DNA of 32,310 nt from Sphingomonas sp. YR710 (GTDB taxonomy: Bacteria; Pseudomonadota; Alphaproteobacteria; Sphingomonadales; Sphingomonadaceae): NCBI RefSeq assembly GCF_900101455.1, contig NZ_FMZJ01000025.1:1-32310 (forward strand), written 5' to 3'. A model generated the notes under the pieces. The model ran no database searches. It saw nothing but the letters and a program-made list of their open reading frames with translations, and was not told the DNA's origin. The position numbers and the translations under genes were made by a program. Below are positions 7,489-15,189 of this stretch, piece by piece (position 1 is the stretch's first letter; every line of letters begins with the position of its first letter).

Positions 7489-8856
7489 TTATCGCGCCAT
7501 ATACACGTCGATCATGCGATGCAGGTTCCTGCACCGGACTTCGAGATATTCGGAGAAATGCACTGGCTCATCACCGAGGCTTTTGAGCCCGGCCTGCACC
7601 GGTTCCATATTCGAATAATCCTGATCATAGACAGGCGCGAGCGCACCCAGCTCGGGAACCTCCGCCCATTTCTCATCCGGCCCCAGCATCCGCATCGTCG
7701 CGGGCTTCGGCATCGGCCCGTCCTTCGGCGCCAGCGTGAACAGGAAGACCTCCATCAACGTCTTATCCGGTCCCAACGGACGGAAACGATAGCTGATCTT
7801 GTCCTTGAACCCGCCCCACAGATGGAAGTTCGGAAAGATATCATAACCTTGACCGTCCAGCATGTCGGCGTCGCTATACGTGCTGAAATCGTAGCCCGTG
7901 CGGGCGGCCAGCGACTGGCGAACCGATTCGGCAGCAAAGGCCCGTGCCGTCATGCCCTCGGGAAGCTCGATCTTCTTGGACTTGTCGAAGGCGCGGTTGC
8001 CCGCCGCCAGCATCAGTTCCACGCGGCGGTTGTCGTCGATCCCGCGATCGAGAAAGGGTCCCGGCGTGATGCCGTTGGGCGCCAGGAAACGGGTAACATG
8101 ATCCGACAGCACATCGTGTTGACCCGAGTCATAACCTGAAAACAGATTATATTCCGGGTGCGTGCAAATCACATGATGCGCTTCGAGGAACGCCTCGGCA
8201 CAAACCTTCCAGTTCGCGTTCGCCACCTTGGCGACGTGCGCGGACTTGTAGCAGTTTTCGATCTTCCAATGGGCAAAATGCTCTGGCATCGGCGCGATCA
8301 CATCGAGCAGAGGCGCAGCATCGTCATCGAAGTTGATGAAGATGAATCCGGCCCAGCTCTCGCTGCGCACGGACAGCAAGGGAACATCGTCGGCCGTGAG
8401 CTGCGGGAAATCCCAGGCGAACGGGTTTTCGATCAGCTTGCCGTCAATGCTCCAGGTCAGGCCATGATATGCGCAACGGAAGCTCGTCTTGCATCCCGAT
8501 GCATTGACGAGTTTGCGCCCGCGATGCCGGCAGACATTCTTGAACGCCCGCACATCACCATTTTCCTGCCGCACGAGGATGACGGCCTGATCGAGCAGCT
8601 CATACACATAGGTATCACCGACCTTCGGAATGTCGTCGTCCCGGCAGGCCCACTGCCAGGTCTTCATCCACACCTTCTCGACTTCACGTGCATAGACTTC
8701 CGGGCTCGTATAATTGCTCGCCGGGATAGGCTCGGTCCCAAGGTCGCGCGTTGCCGGTGCATAGAAGGCGGGCGACGGCCGTGAATCCGACTTCAGAAGC
8801 TCCTGATAGGATATCACAGGCGCTTGGCCCATTTTCACCTTCTGCTGGACGTTCAT
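7489..8856 (-). CDS. Rieske aromatic ring-hydroxylating oxygenase, alpha subunit
   Basis: This 455-residue terminal oxygenase subunit is expected to insert oxygen into an aromatic or alicyclic substrate using electrons from a ferredoxin. The Rieske motif CRHRG to CAYHG has Cys109, His111, Cys128 and His131. The mononuclear iron site is FLEAHHVICTH, with His228 and His233, and the third ligand is probably an Asp near 411-413 ahead of PVQAGLKS. Both length and motif order fit the large-subunit family. GGAGGAAG lies 5 nt before ATG at 8856. The next gene upstream encodes a SnoaL-like protein in the place where a beta subunit is often found. The TmoC-like ferredoxin at 2065-2394 is a possible donor; no reductase is nearby. 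Confidence 0.94.
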   Translation of the reverse strand: MNVQQKVKMGQAPVISYQELLKSDSRPSPAFYAPATRDLGTEPIPASNYTSPEVYAREVEKVWMKTWQWACRDDDIPKVGDTYVYELLDQAVILVRQENGDVRAFKNVCRHRGRKLVNASGCKTSFRCAYHGLTWSIDGKLIENPFAWDFPQLTADDVPLLSVRSESWAGFIFINFDDDAAPLLDVIAPMPEHFAHWKIENCYKSAHVAKVANANWKVCAEAFLEAHHVICTHPEYNLFSGYDSGQHDVLSDHVTRFLAPNGITPGPFLDRGIDDNRRVELMLAAGNRAFDKSKKIELPEGMTARAFAAESVRQSLAARTGYDFSTYSDADMLDGQGYDIFPNFHLWGGFKDKISYRFRPLGPDKTLMEVFLFTLAPKDGPMPKPATMRMLGPDEKWAEVPELGALAPVYDQDYSNMEPVQAGLKSLGDEPVHFSEYLEVRCRNLHRMIDVYMAR

Positions 8857-8915
8857 GTCACTTCCTCCTCATCCGGGCCGACGGGGCGCCGGCGGCGGCG
8901 AAAACTGCCGCACAT

Positions 8916-9473
8916 CTAGATATCATAAATAAAGCCACGGCGGCGCTCGTCAAAGCGCAAAGGCCGCTCATAGGACGTATCCGAACGATCGCGGCTCTGA
9001 TGCACGCCGCTGTTGAGAGCGGCCCTGCCCTCCCCCGACAGCAGCGCCCCGCCCGGCGTACCCGCCCAGTCGCCCACCAGCTTGCGCAGCGCGATCGCCC
9101 AGCGTCCGTCCCGCCGCTCAAAGCGGTCGATATAGCGCCCACCCGAAAGCGTCAGCGGCTCGCCCTGCGTATTCATCGCCGCGAACATCCAATAGGTTTC
9201 GCAATGAGCGGTGTCGCCGTCAAGTTCGCAGACATGGTTGGTAATGATGTGCTGCGTAGCATGCTGCGCGCGCCCGTGGAAGGCGATCACCCAGTCGGCG
9301 AACTCTTCGCGACTCCCGACGAACACCCCGTGATCATCGATAGCGTCTTCGTGATAGACGCTCAGCAGCAATTCGCGGTCGAGCCGATCGACCGCCCGGC
9401 AGTAGGTTGCCAGGCAATCTCGGATTGCCTGGCGGTCGGCCAGCATGCGGATCGTTGCGTCGAGGTCGCTCAT
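8916..9473 (-). CDS. SnoaL-like / NTF2-fold protein, possible oxygenase small subunit
   Basis: This is a 185-residue protein of the SnoaL-like (NTF2 cone) superfamily. The early segment DRQAIRDCLATYCRAVDR with following ELLLSVYHEDA is the usual first helix pair. The region GGRYIDRFERRDGRWAI (about 111-127) is the typical final strand. The beta subunits of Rieske dioxygenases have the same fold. Position beside the alpha subunit, with 59 nt between the genes and the same direction, makes an accessory or beta-like role reasonable. The sequence nevertheless looks like the stand-alone SnoaL_4 group, in which members act as isomerases, hydratases or dehydratases. A conserved His/Asp pair is not certain by eye. 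ATG at 9473 has a distant GGAGAG. Confidence 0.82.
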   Translation of the reverse strand: MSDLDATIRMLADRQAIRDCLATYCRAVDRLDRELLLSVYHEDAIDDHGVFVGSREEFADWVIAFHGRAQHATQHIITNHVCELDGDTAHCETYWMFAAMNTQGEPLTLSGGRYIDRFERRDGRWAIALRKLVGDWAGTPGGALLSGEGRAALNSGVHQSRDRSDTSYERPLRFDERRRGFIYDI

Positions 9474-9533
9474 TGCTACGATCTTGTCTCTCCAGCCGGG
9501 CTTTGCAACGCCCCTTCTGCCCCTCGCGCCGAA

Positions 9534-10697
9534 TTATCCCTTGGGCATGCCCAATCCGCGCTCGGCGATCAGGTTGCGCATGATCTCGTTCGAACCGCCG
9601 GAGATGGTCGTACCGAAGGTCTCCAGATATTCGTACATCGGCGCGCGGAATTCCTTGCTCATGAACTGGCTGGAAAGCCCCTCGGCGCGAACACGAAAGG
9701 CTCCGATCCGATTGTTGAGCGTCGTCCGCGCCATTTTAATCAGCGACGGAGTCATCGAATAGGCCGTGCCCCCGTGCGGCTCACGCAAGAGCGCACGAAT
9801 CTGTTGCCGCATGGCCTGCATCTCGGCAAACAAGGTGATGAATTCACGCCGCAGTTCCGGATCGTCCAGCCACGCCGCACGGTCCTTCAGAGCCTGATTA
9901 TAAACATCGACCAGGAAAATCATGTCGCGCTCGCCATAGTCGAAGCTCAACACGCCGCGCTCGGACGAAAGGGTGGACTGCGAGACCATCCAGCCCTTAT
10001 TTTCTTCGCCGATCAAATTCTCGACCGGAATACGCACGTCGGTCAGGAATATCTCACCGAAGGTCGACGACCCCGTCGACTTGCGGATAGGACGGACCTC
10101 GACACCCGGCGTGCTCATGTCCATGATCAGGTAGCTGATGCCCTGATGCTTCTTCGCTTCGAAATCCGTGCGGACCAGCAGCAGGCACTGGCTGGCAAAC
10201 ATCGAGTTGGTCGACCAAATCTTCTGGCCGTTGACGACATAATGATCGCCATCGCGGACCGCCCTGGTCTTCAGCCCCGCCAGATCCGATCCTGCGCCCG
10301 GCTCGGAAAAGCCCTGGCACCACAGCTGCCCCTCGGCGACCGCGGGCAAATAGACCTTCTTCTGCTTCTCCGTGCCGTGTGGAATCAGCGTTCCGGGAAC
10401 ATGGTTCAGGCTGATCACGAACATCTCGCTGCCCGGCGAACGCGCCCGCGCGAATTCGTCGGCGATGATGATCTGGTGCTCCAGCTCCAGTCCCGCGCCG
10501 CCATATTCGACCGGCCAATGCGGCGTCGCGAGTCCGACCTTGCGGCGCTCGGCCATCCACCACTTCTGGACCTCGAGCAAATCGGCGCCTTTGGCTCGGT
10601 TCCACAGGTGCGCCTTTTCGGGCGGCGCCGTTTCGCGGGTCCAGGTTCGTACCGCCTCGCGGAAAGCCTTCAGATCGTCCTTATGCTCCAGGATCAC
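9534..10697 (-). CDS. Acyl-CoA dehydrogenase, catalytic-base subunit
   Basis: This is a 387-residue flavoprotein of the acyl-CoA dehydrogenase family that oxidises an acyl-CoA to the 2,3-enoyl-CoA. It contains WPVEYGGAG (61-69), the FAD and substrate motif GFSEPGAGSDLAGLKTRA (129-146), WST (161-163), and SERG with Glu246. Glu246 sits at the helix-G position used as base in isovaleryl- and long-chain acyl-CoA dehydrogenases. The C-terminal ISGGSNEIMRN lacks the MCAD-type Glu. The Arg-containing RxxFGxPIGxFQ flavin segment is not recognisable here. It starts with GTG overlapping the stop of the next upstream gene by 4 nt, indicating translational coupling. The pair resembles the heteromeric steroid side-chain dehydrogenases of mycobacteria (ChsE types). 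Confidence 0.92.
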   Translation of the reverse strand: MILEHKDDLKAFREAVRTWTRETAPPEKAHLWNRAKGADLLEVQKWWMAERRKVGLATPHWPVEYGGAGLELEHQIIIADEFARARSPGSEMFVISLNHVPGTLIPHGTEKQKKVYLPAVAEGQLWCQGFSEPGAGSDLAGLKTRAVRDGDHYVVNGQKIWSTNSMFASQCLLLVRTDFEAKKHQGISYLIMDMSTPGVEVRPIRKSTGSSTFGEIFLTDVRIPVENLIGEENKGWMVSQSTLSSERGVLSFDYGERDMIFLVDVYNQALKDRAAWLDDPELRREFITLFAEMQAMRQQIRALLREPHGGTAYSMTPSLIKMARTTLNNRIGAFRVRAEGLSSQFMSKEFRAPMYEYLETFGTTISGGSNEIMRNLIAERGLGMPKG

Positions 10698-11833
10698 GAG
10701 TTCAGCTCCGTCGTCGTCCGGCCCTCACCCAGCGCCCGGTCGAGCAACTGCACAGCCGTATCGCGCAAAGCGCGGTTATTGTTCAGGAGCGCCTCGTTCA
10801 GCCGCGCCCGCTTGATGTAGATATGGGGGTCATATTCCCAAGTGTGCCCCACACCGCCGTGCAACTGGATGCAATCGGCCGCAACGAACGCAAAGGCTTC
10901 CGTGGCGCCCGCCTTCGCAAGACGCGCCCACATCGCCGCATCGGGCGAGCCTCCATCGAGGCTCTGGACGGCCTGTTCGAGCAGCGCATCCTGCGTCGTG
11001 ATCTTGCCGATGAGATCCGCCGCACGATGCTTCAGCGCCTGGAACGATCCGATCGGACGATCAAACTGGACGCGCTCCTTGAGATAGTCGACCGTCTTGT
11101 GCGCGATGTTATCGGCAGCACCCAAACTGTCCGCCGCGATCGCTACCGCGACATAGCTGCCGAGCAGCAGCCCGGCTGTTCCGTCCGCATCGCTGATCAG
11201 CGCAACCGTCGGAGCATTATTGCAGCGCAGTTGGAAAACTTCCCGCGTAAGATCCCAAGACTCGCAGGGCTCGAGCGATGCAGTCCCGTCGGCGATACGG
11301 ACGACCGCCCAGGCAGCCGCGCCCCCGTCACTCGCCGGCACCAGCGCGAATGTCGCATCCGCCGTCCCTAGCACCTGAATCTCGCCCGAAACCTTGCCAT
11401 CGACCAACGCCAGACGCCCGATGCCTTCCAGAATCGCCGGAAGGGCAAAACTGTGCTCGCCCGTAGCGGCACCCGCCACCAGTTCCGCACGCTGCGCTTC
11501 GCTGCCAACCCGCGACAGCCACTGCGCAACGCATAGTGTCGGCAGAAATGGCCCCGGCGCCGTGCGCGCGCCCAGCTCACGATTCAGCAGCGTCAGCCCC
11601 CGCGCGCCCAGCCCTAATCCGCCATCGGCCTCCGGCAATGCCAGCGCCAGCCAGCCGAGGTCGGCGGCCTGCCGCCAAATCACGGGCCCCAGCTCGTTTT
11701 CCCGGTCTAGCCAAAGATGCACCGCGCGACTGTTGCACTCTTCAGCCAACATCCCCGCGACACTCTCCCGCAGCGCCTCAAGCTCCGCTTCGTCGAGCGA
11801 ATCCGTGCGCTCTTCATGTGCAACAGCTGTCAT
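10694..11833 (-). CDS. Acyl-CoA dehydrogenase family protein, flavin-binding partner subunit
   Basis: This is a 379-residue acyl-CoA dehydrogenase homologue. The C-terminal half has RVQFDRPIGSFQALKHRAADL, with Arg254, the family segment that contacts FAD across the dimer. HGGVGHTWEYDPH follows at 325-337. The helix-G glutamate is absent: the corresponding stretch reads YVAVAIAADSLGAA. The N-terminal half is divergent, with short loops in place of the SEPGAGSD motif. It thus supplies what the coupled neighbour lacks and lacks what the neighbour supplies, as in ChsE-type heterotetramers. GTG at 11839 is possible, but ATG at 11833 has better spacing to GAAGGG. Likely substrate class: CoA ester of a bulky cyclic or branched acid (inference). 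Confidence 0.9.
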   Translation of the reverse strand: MTAVAHEERTDSLDEAELEALRESVAGMLAEECNSRAVHLWLDRENELGPVIWRQAADLGWLALALPEADGGLGLGARGLTLLNRELGARTAPGPFLPTLCVAQWLSRVGSEAQRAELVAGAATGEHSFALPAILEGIGRLALVDGKVSGEIQVLGTADATFALVPASDGGAAAWAVVRIADGTASLEPCESWDLTREVFQLRCNNAPTVALISDADGTAGLLLGSYVAVAIAADSLGAADNIAHKTVDYLKERVQFDRPIGSFQALKHRAADLIGKITTQDALLEQAVQSLDGGSPDAAMWARLAKAGATEAFAFVAADCIQLHGGVGHTWEYDPHIYIKRARLNEALLNNNRALRDTAVQLLDRALGEGRTTTELNS

Positions 11834-11958
11834 CTTCACCCTTCGCCAAGCACTCTCTCGAAAACACCTTCATCCAATACGCCGCGTGCACCCAGTGGGA
11901 GTCACACATGACCCCATGTGCCATCGCGGGCCGGAAGGACGACACGTTCGTCGACTGT
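11834..11958. other. Intergenic gap with small hairpin
   Basis: This gap separates the crotonase stop from the acyl-CoA dehydrogenase start, both - strand. CACATG (11906-11911) and CATGTG (11916-11921) form a 6-bp hairpin with loop ACCC. No T-tract follows. It could be a weak intercistronic stem. Confidence 0.3.
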
Positions 11959-12798
11959 TCAGTCTCCGCGGAAAACGCCCTTGCGTTTTTCGACGAAGGC
12001 CTGGGTCGCCTCACGAAAATCGTTCATTTTCATAGAGTAAAGCTCGTAGCCTAACGACATTTCAAACGCCGCGCCCGTCATCTGCCGCATCGCGACGTTG
12101 AGGGCGGCCTTCGTGTAATTGACTGCGTGAGGCGGCAGATCGCGCAACCGTTCGGCCATTGCCTGAACGTGCGCGTCAAGCTGATCGTCTGGGACACACG
12201 CGTTGATCAGACCGATATCCGCGGCTTTTTCCGCCGGAACCGGCTCGCCGGTCATCAGATATTCCTTGGCGCGATGCATACCGACCAGCAGCGGCCAGAG
12301 CAGCACACCGCCATCGCCGGCAACCAGACCCGCCTTGACGTGCGAATCGCAAAAGCGGGCACCCGGCGCCGCAAACACCATGTCGCAAGCCAGCGCGAGA
12401 TTGACACCCAGCCCGTATGCAACGCCGCGCACCTTGGCGAGGATCGGCTTTTCGCAATCGAGAATGCCGCACACATGCTTGCGGGCCTTGCGCGACGTTA
12501 CGTTCACGGGCTGTACCGTCGACGTCGAAGCGCCACCCAGTGCCTTCTTCGCCAGCCCGGACATATCAGCACCTGAACAGAAGTCGCCGCCATCCCCGGT
12601 CAGAATGATGACGCGTACCTCCGGATCGTCCCAGACTTCCTCCCAGATCGTGACGAGTTCATCACCCTGAATCGCAGTTATCGCATTTCGACGGCCGGGG
12701 TTGGACAGCGTGATCGTCATGATCCCGTCGGTCAGCGATAGCTGCAGTCCTTCATAGTGCGAATAGCGACTGTCCGTGGCCGCGCCGGATGTGGGCAT
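11959..12798 (-). CDS. Enoyl-CoA hydratase/isomerase (crotonase) family protein, atypical active site
   Basis: This is a 279-residue crotonase-fold protein. The oxyanion and CoA segments are present: FCSGADMSGL (73-82) and GVAYGLGVNLALACD (125-139). Both glutamates of classical enoyl-CoA hydratase are missing. The GGGCE position reads GLGVN, with Asn133, and the FGQPE position reads FCDSH, with His153. Asp162 in AGDGG could serve instead, as aspartates do in dienoyl-CoA isomerases and some C-C hydrolases. Reaction type is therefore open: isomerase, hydrolase, ring cleavage or retro-aldol on a CoA ester. ATG at 12804 abuts GCGGAG, whereas ATG at 12798 has 6 nt spacing and is preferred. It lies next to the acyl-CoA dehydrogenases, consistent with acting on their product. 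Confidence 0.9.
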   Translation of the reverse strand: MPTSGAATDSRYSHYEGLQLSLTDGIMTITLSNPGRRNAITAIQGDELVTIWEEVWDDPEVRVIILTGDGGDFCSGADMSGLAKKALGGASTSTVQPVNVTSRKARKHVCGILDCEKPILAKVRGVAYGLGVNLALACDMVFAAPGARFCDSHVKAGLVAGDGGVLLWPLLVGMHRAKEYLMTGEPVPAEKAADIGLINACVPDDQLDAHVQAMAERLRDLPPHAVNYTKAALNVAMRQMTGAAFEMSLGYELYSMKMNDFREATQAFVEKRKGVFRGD

Positions 12799-12887
12799 TA
12801 TCATCTCCGCTTGTTGCTGATCATGCGCGATATCGCAGATCCACCCAAATCACGATGCTTGATCGCGTCATGGCTCGATGCGTGGTC

Positions 12888-12934
12888 GGCACGGCTTTCC
12901 GGCTCCTTGCAGCGTGGCTGCAAGGAGTCGTGCC
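12888..12934. other. Nested intercistronic hairpin
   Basis: A perfect 10-bp stem CTCCTTGCAG (12903-12912) and CTGCAAGGAG (12918-12927), loop CGTGG, sits inside a second stem GGCACG (12888-12893) and CGTGCC (12929-12934). It lies between the nitroreductase stop and the crotonase start on the - strand. No T-tract follows, so an mRNA processing or stability element, or an attenuator, is more likely than a full terminator. Confidence 0.5.
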
Positions 12935-12976
12935 CGGCTTATCTCGAAATTCTGGCTTTTCCGTCGATCCCGGCGT

Positions 12977-13576
12977 TCAGGCCCGCGTCGTCCAGCGGCT
13001 GATCACCTCATCCAGCACCGGCCGATCACGCTCTTCAAGCGGTGCGGTCGCCGTTCCGATATAGATGAATCCGGCGATCTTCTCTCCTTCGCCCAGACCC
13101 AGGCCGTTCGTGACGATGTCATCATAGGCACACCATTCGGTGAGCCAGTTGGCACCGAAGCCGGCTGATGCCGCCGCGATGAGCATCGTCTGGCAGACAG
13201 CCCCGGCGGATAGCCTCTGCTCCCACTCGGGTATCGGCTTTGCCGTCTTCAACGACGAAATGACCGTGACGACGACAGGCGCGCGCATGAAACGATTGCG
13301 CTCGAAACGCCGGAGCGACTCGCTCACATTGGCATTTCGCGCGACCAGTGCCTCTTCGAGCAGCGCGCCCAGTTCGGCACGGGCATCTCCCTCGATAACC
13401 AGGAACCGCCAGGGAAACAGCTTGCCATGGTCGGGCACCCGGCTGGCCGCCTGGAGAATATCGTGCAACTCGGACGGGCTCGGCCCGGGCTCGCTCATCG
13501 CCTTCGCGGAAGACGAACGTCGGCGATGCAACAAATCCATCGTTTCGGGCGATTTCCCCTGAAACAGTTCGGTCAT
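12977..13576 (-). CDS. Nitroreductase family FMN oxidoreductase
   Basis: This is a 199-residue FMN-dependent oxidoreductase of the nitroreductase superfamily, closest by pattern to the compact YdjA-like group. RRRSSS (18-23) binds the FMN phosphate. AASRVPDHGKLFPWRFLVIEG (about 43-63) is the characteristic second motif. GAVCQTMLIAAASAGFGANWLTEW (125-148) and GFIYIGTATA (168-177) complete the flavin site. Members reduce nitro groups, quinones, enones or act as dehalogenating or dehydrogenating enzymes. Within an acyl-CoA degradation cluster a reduction of a conjugated double bond is possible. ATG at 13576 is preceded by AAAGGG. Confidence 0.9.
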   Translation of the reverse strand: MTELFQGKSPETMDLLHRRRSSSAKAMSEPGPSPSELHDILQAASRVPDHGKLFPWRFLVIEGDARAELGALLEEALVARNANVSESLRRFERNRFMRAPVVVTVISSLKTAKPIPEWEQRLSAGAVCQTMLIAAASAGFGANWLTEWCAYDDIVTNGLGLGEGEKIAGFIYIGTATAPLEERDRPVLDEVISRWTTRA

Positions 13577-13812
13577 TCATTTCCCTTTCAGAACAGCCCG
13601 GTCCAACCGCTGCTGCAAACAATCGTTAACGCGGCGATGCGGCTCATTGGCCGCGAGGCCGGCGTTCACTCAACAATAACCCGCCCGACACCGCGCGATA
13701 TCCCGTGAGCGCGCACGGCCCGATACCGAACCCCAACCCCTCGAAACCAGCTGCACGATCATTCCTTCGGAATCTGACGCCTGTGACCAGACCCAGATGC
13801 GTGCCGCCCGGT

Positions 13813-14655
13813 TCACGCTGCTGCGTACTGGGGGGCTTCTGCCTTGATATTCGGAATCGGCGCAATCACCTTCCGCAAGGTCCGCGTGGGACCGTTGCGT
13901 TCAACATTGCCGCGACCGTGCTGCATCGTGATGTTATCGAACACCAGCAGATCACCATTTTTCCACTCATGTTCATAAACGAGCGCGGGGGAATAGAGAT
14001 GATCAAAAACCTTGAGCAGCAGCTCCTCGCTCCGGTCTTCCGGCAGCTCGACGATGTTGTGCGTCATCTGCTGGCTGACATAAAGGAGCTGCTTGCCGGT
14101 GCGCGGGTGCGTGAGCGGGATCGGCTTGACGGTCGAATGCTCCTGCTTGCGGCCGATCTTGAGAAGATCGTCGCCCCCGCGATGATAGACCTGCCCGGTC
14201 TGATGTCGGGCATGCTTGCCATCGAGCTGACGGCGCAGCTCGTCTGGAAGCGAGGCCCAGCCATGTTCGGTGCTCGTCAGCGACGTCGTCGCGGAGCCTG
14301 GCTCAACGTTGAGCGCGTAGAGCGACAGTACCTGGAAGGGCTCCTCATGCCACATCATGTCGGCGTGGAACATCAGCCTGCCGCTGGGGGCGAGACCATC
14401 CTCCTCCTTGTTGGATACGTGGTTTTCCTTGCGGCTTGCGGTCGCTCCGGCGCTGTCGTCGCCGATCAGCATACGGCAGAGCTTGTCCTGATTGGCGAAA
14501 CTGATGTCGAGTCCGCGAATGACCAGCGCTCCGCGCGCATCAAAGGTTTCCCTCAGCAACGCATAGGTTTCACGATCCCACTCTCCGCGGGGATCCAGAC
14601 CGATCACTTCGGCGCCAAATCCTTCGCTCAGATTTCGAATTTCGCAATCAACCAT
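13813..14655 (-). CDS. TauD/TfdA family Fe(II)/2-oxoglutarate-dependent dioxygenase
   Basis: This is a 280-residue cytoplasmic dioxygenase. The iron facial triad is visible: His97 and Asp99 in FHADMMW, and His246 in MQHGR. The 2-oxoglutarate-binding Arg is Arg259 or Arg261, in TRTLRKV. The N-terminal GFGAEVIGLDPRG (12-24) and RGALVIRGL (41-49) are typical of TauD, TfdA and AtsK. These enzymes hydroxylate a carbon next to a heteroatom and release a small acid or sulfite, or attack alkyl carbons. Two in-frame starts exist: ATG at 14664 abuts GAGGAG, while ATG at 14655 has 9 nt spacing and is preferred. It is the first gene after a candidate promoter/operator at 14,781-14,825. Confidence 0.92.
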   Translation of the reverse strand: MVDCEIRNLSEGFGAEVIGLDPRGEWDRETYALLRETFDARGALVIRGLDISFANQDKLCRMLIGDDSAGATASRKENHVSNKEEDGLAPSGRLMFHADMMWHEEPFQVLSLYALNVEPGSATTSLTSTEHGWASLPDELRRQLDGKHARHQTGQVYHRGGDDLLKIGRKQEHSTVKPIPLTHPRTGKQLLYVSQQMTHNIVELPEDRSEELLLKVFDHLYSPALVYEHEWKNGDLLVFDNITMQHGRGNVERNGPTRTLRKVIAPIPNIKAEAPQYAAA

Positions 14656-14780
14656 GGCATTCATCTCCTCGACGCCCGATCAGCGGCCTGCGGAGCCCTG
14701 CCCGGATGCGCTACCGGAAGCTGCGGGATGGGTAGGCGCGCGTTCCAGCGCCTGGCCAGCCTGCACGCAGCGCCCGATTC

Positions 14781-14825
14781 TGTCATACGGGTGACACTAT
14801 AATAGGCGTTCGCAGGCGACGTCAA
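14781..14825 (-). promoter_or_regulatory. Candidate promoter with overlapping operator for the dioxygenase operon
   Basis: Read on the - strand: TTGACG (14,825-14,820), 18 nt, then TATAGT (14,801-14,796). An alternative -10 is TATTAT with 15 nt spacing. Directly downstream is the inverted repeat TGTCA-N6-TGACA (14,781-14,796), which would cover the transcription start. This arrangement is typical of a repressor site. The 5' leader would be about 130 nt. Confidence 0.45.
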
Positions 14826-15048
14826 ACCTTTCAAATGCCTCCTGACGCCATCGCGGAATAGCGCCATGCCAGTGATCTCGCCTCCTCCGCCCGGCACCGC
14901 CACAATCGGGGATCGCCGCGAGGATTCCGGTTTCGGGAATGCCGCGACGCGCGCAGGCGTTTGAGTCCTGAAAGCAGGCGTAGTTGACATCCATACTCGC
15001 GGCCCTCCCGATTTTTGCGCTTTGGACGCATTGAATCCGGACAATAAC

Positions 15049-15074
15049 CTAGCGATATATAATCTAGCGATATA
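15049..15074. promoter_or_regulatory. Tandem direct repeat CTAGCGATATA
   Basis: Two identical 11-mers occupy 15,049-15,059 and 15,064-15,074, a 15-bp period. A TATAAT (15,058-15,063) lies across the first copy and the spacer. The site is about 115 nt upstream of the small protein and acyl-CoA synthetase genes and may be an activator or repressor site. Confidence 0.4.
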
Positions 15075-15189
15075 ACGGCGTCATCGGAGCATATAGATTT
15101 GTCTTGATGGACTTCAGCTGCGAATGGGATAGGAGCAATATGCTGAAGGCTGTGGGGCTGTCGCCTGAGCGCCTACATAAGGATTGGGT

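Larger units (their letters stand above)
14656..15189. other. Divergent intergenic region, dioxygenase / acyl-CoA ligase units
   Basis: This 534-nt gap lies between divergent genes. Long spurious frames cross it, but none has a plausible protein. It holds the - strand promoter/operator candidate (14,781-14,825) and the tandem repeat (15,049-15,074) near the + strand unit. Confidence 0.5.

Noticed and set aside
7333-8139. 268-codon + strand frame opposite the oxygenase
   Set aside because: Antisense to the oxygenase catalytic domain, no motif and no ribosome-binding site.
8751-10820. 689-codon + strand frame opposite the Rieske/SnoaL/acyl-CoA dehydrogenase genes
   Set aside because: Runs antisense across three genes with clear domains; composition is rich in Arg/His/Asp/Pro as expected for a shadow frame.
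14661-15044. 127-codon - strand frame upstream of the TauD-like gene
   Set aside because: No recognisable domain, low-complexity Arg/Pro/Ala content, and it crosses the probable promoter.
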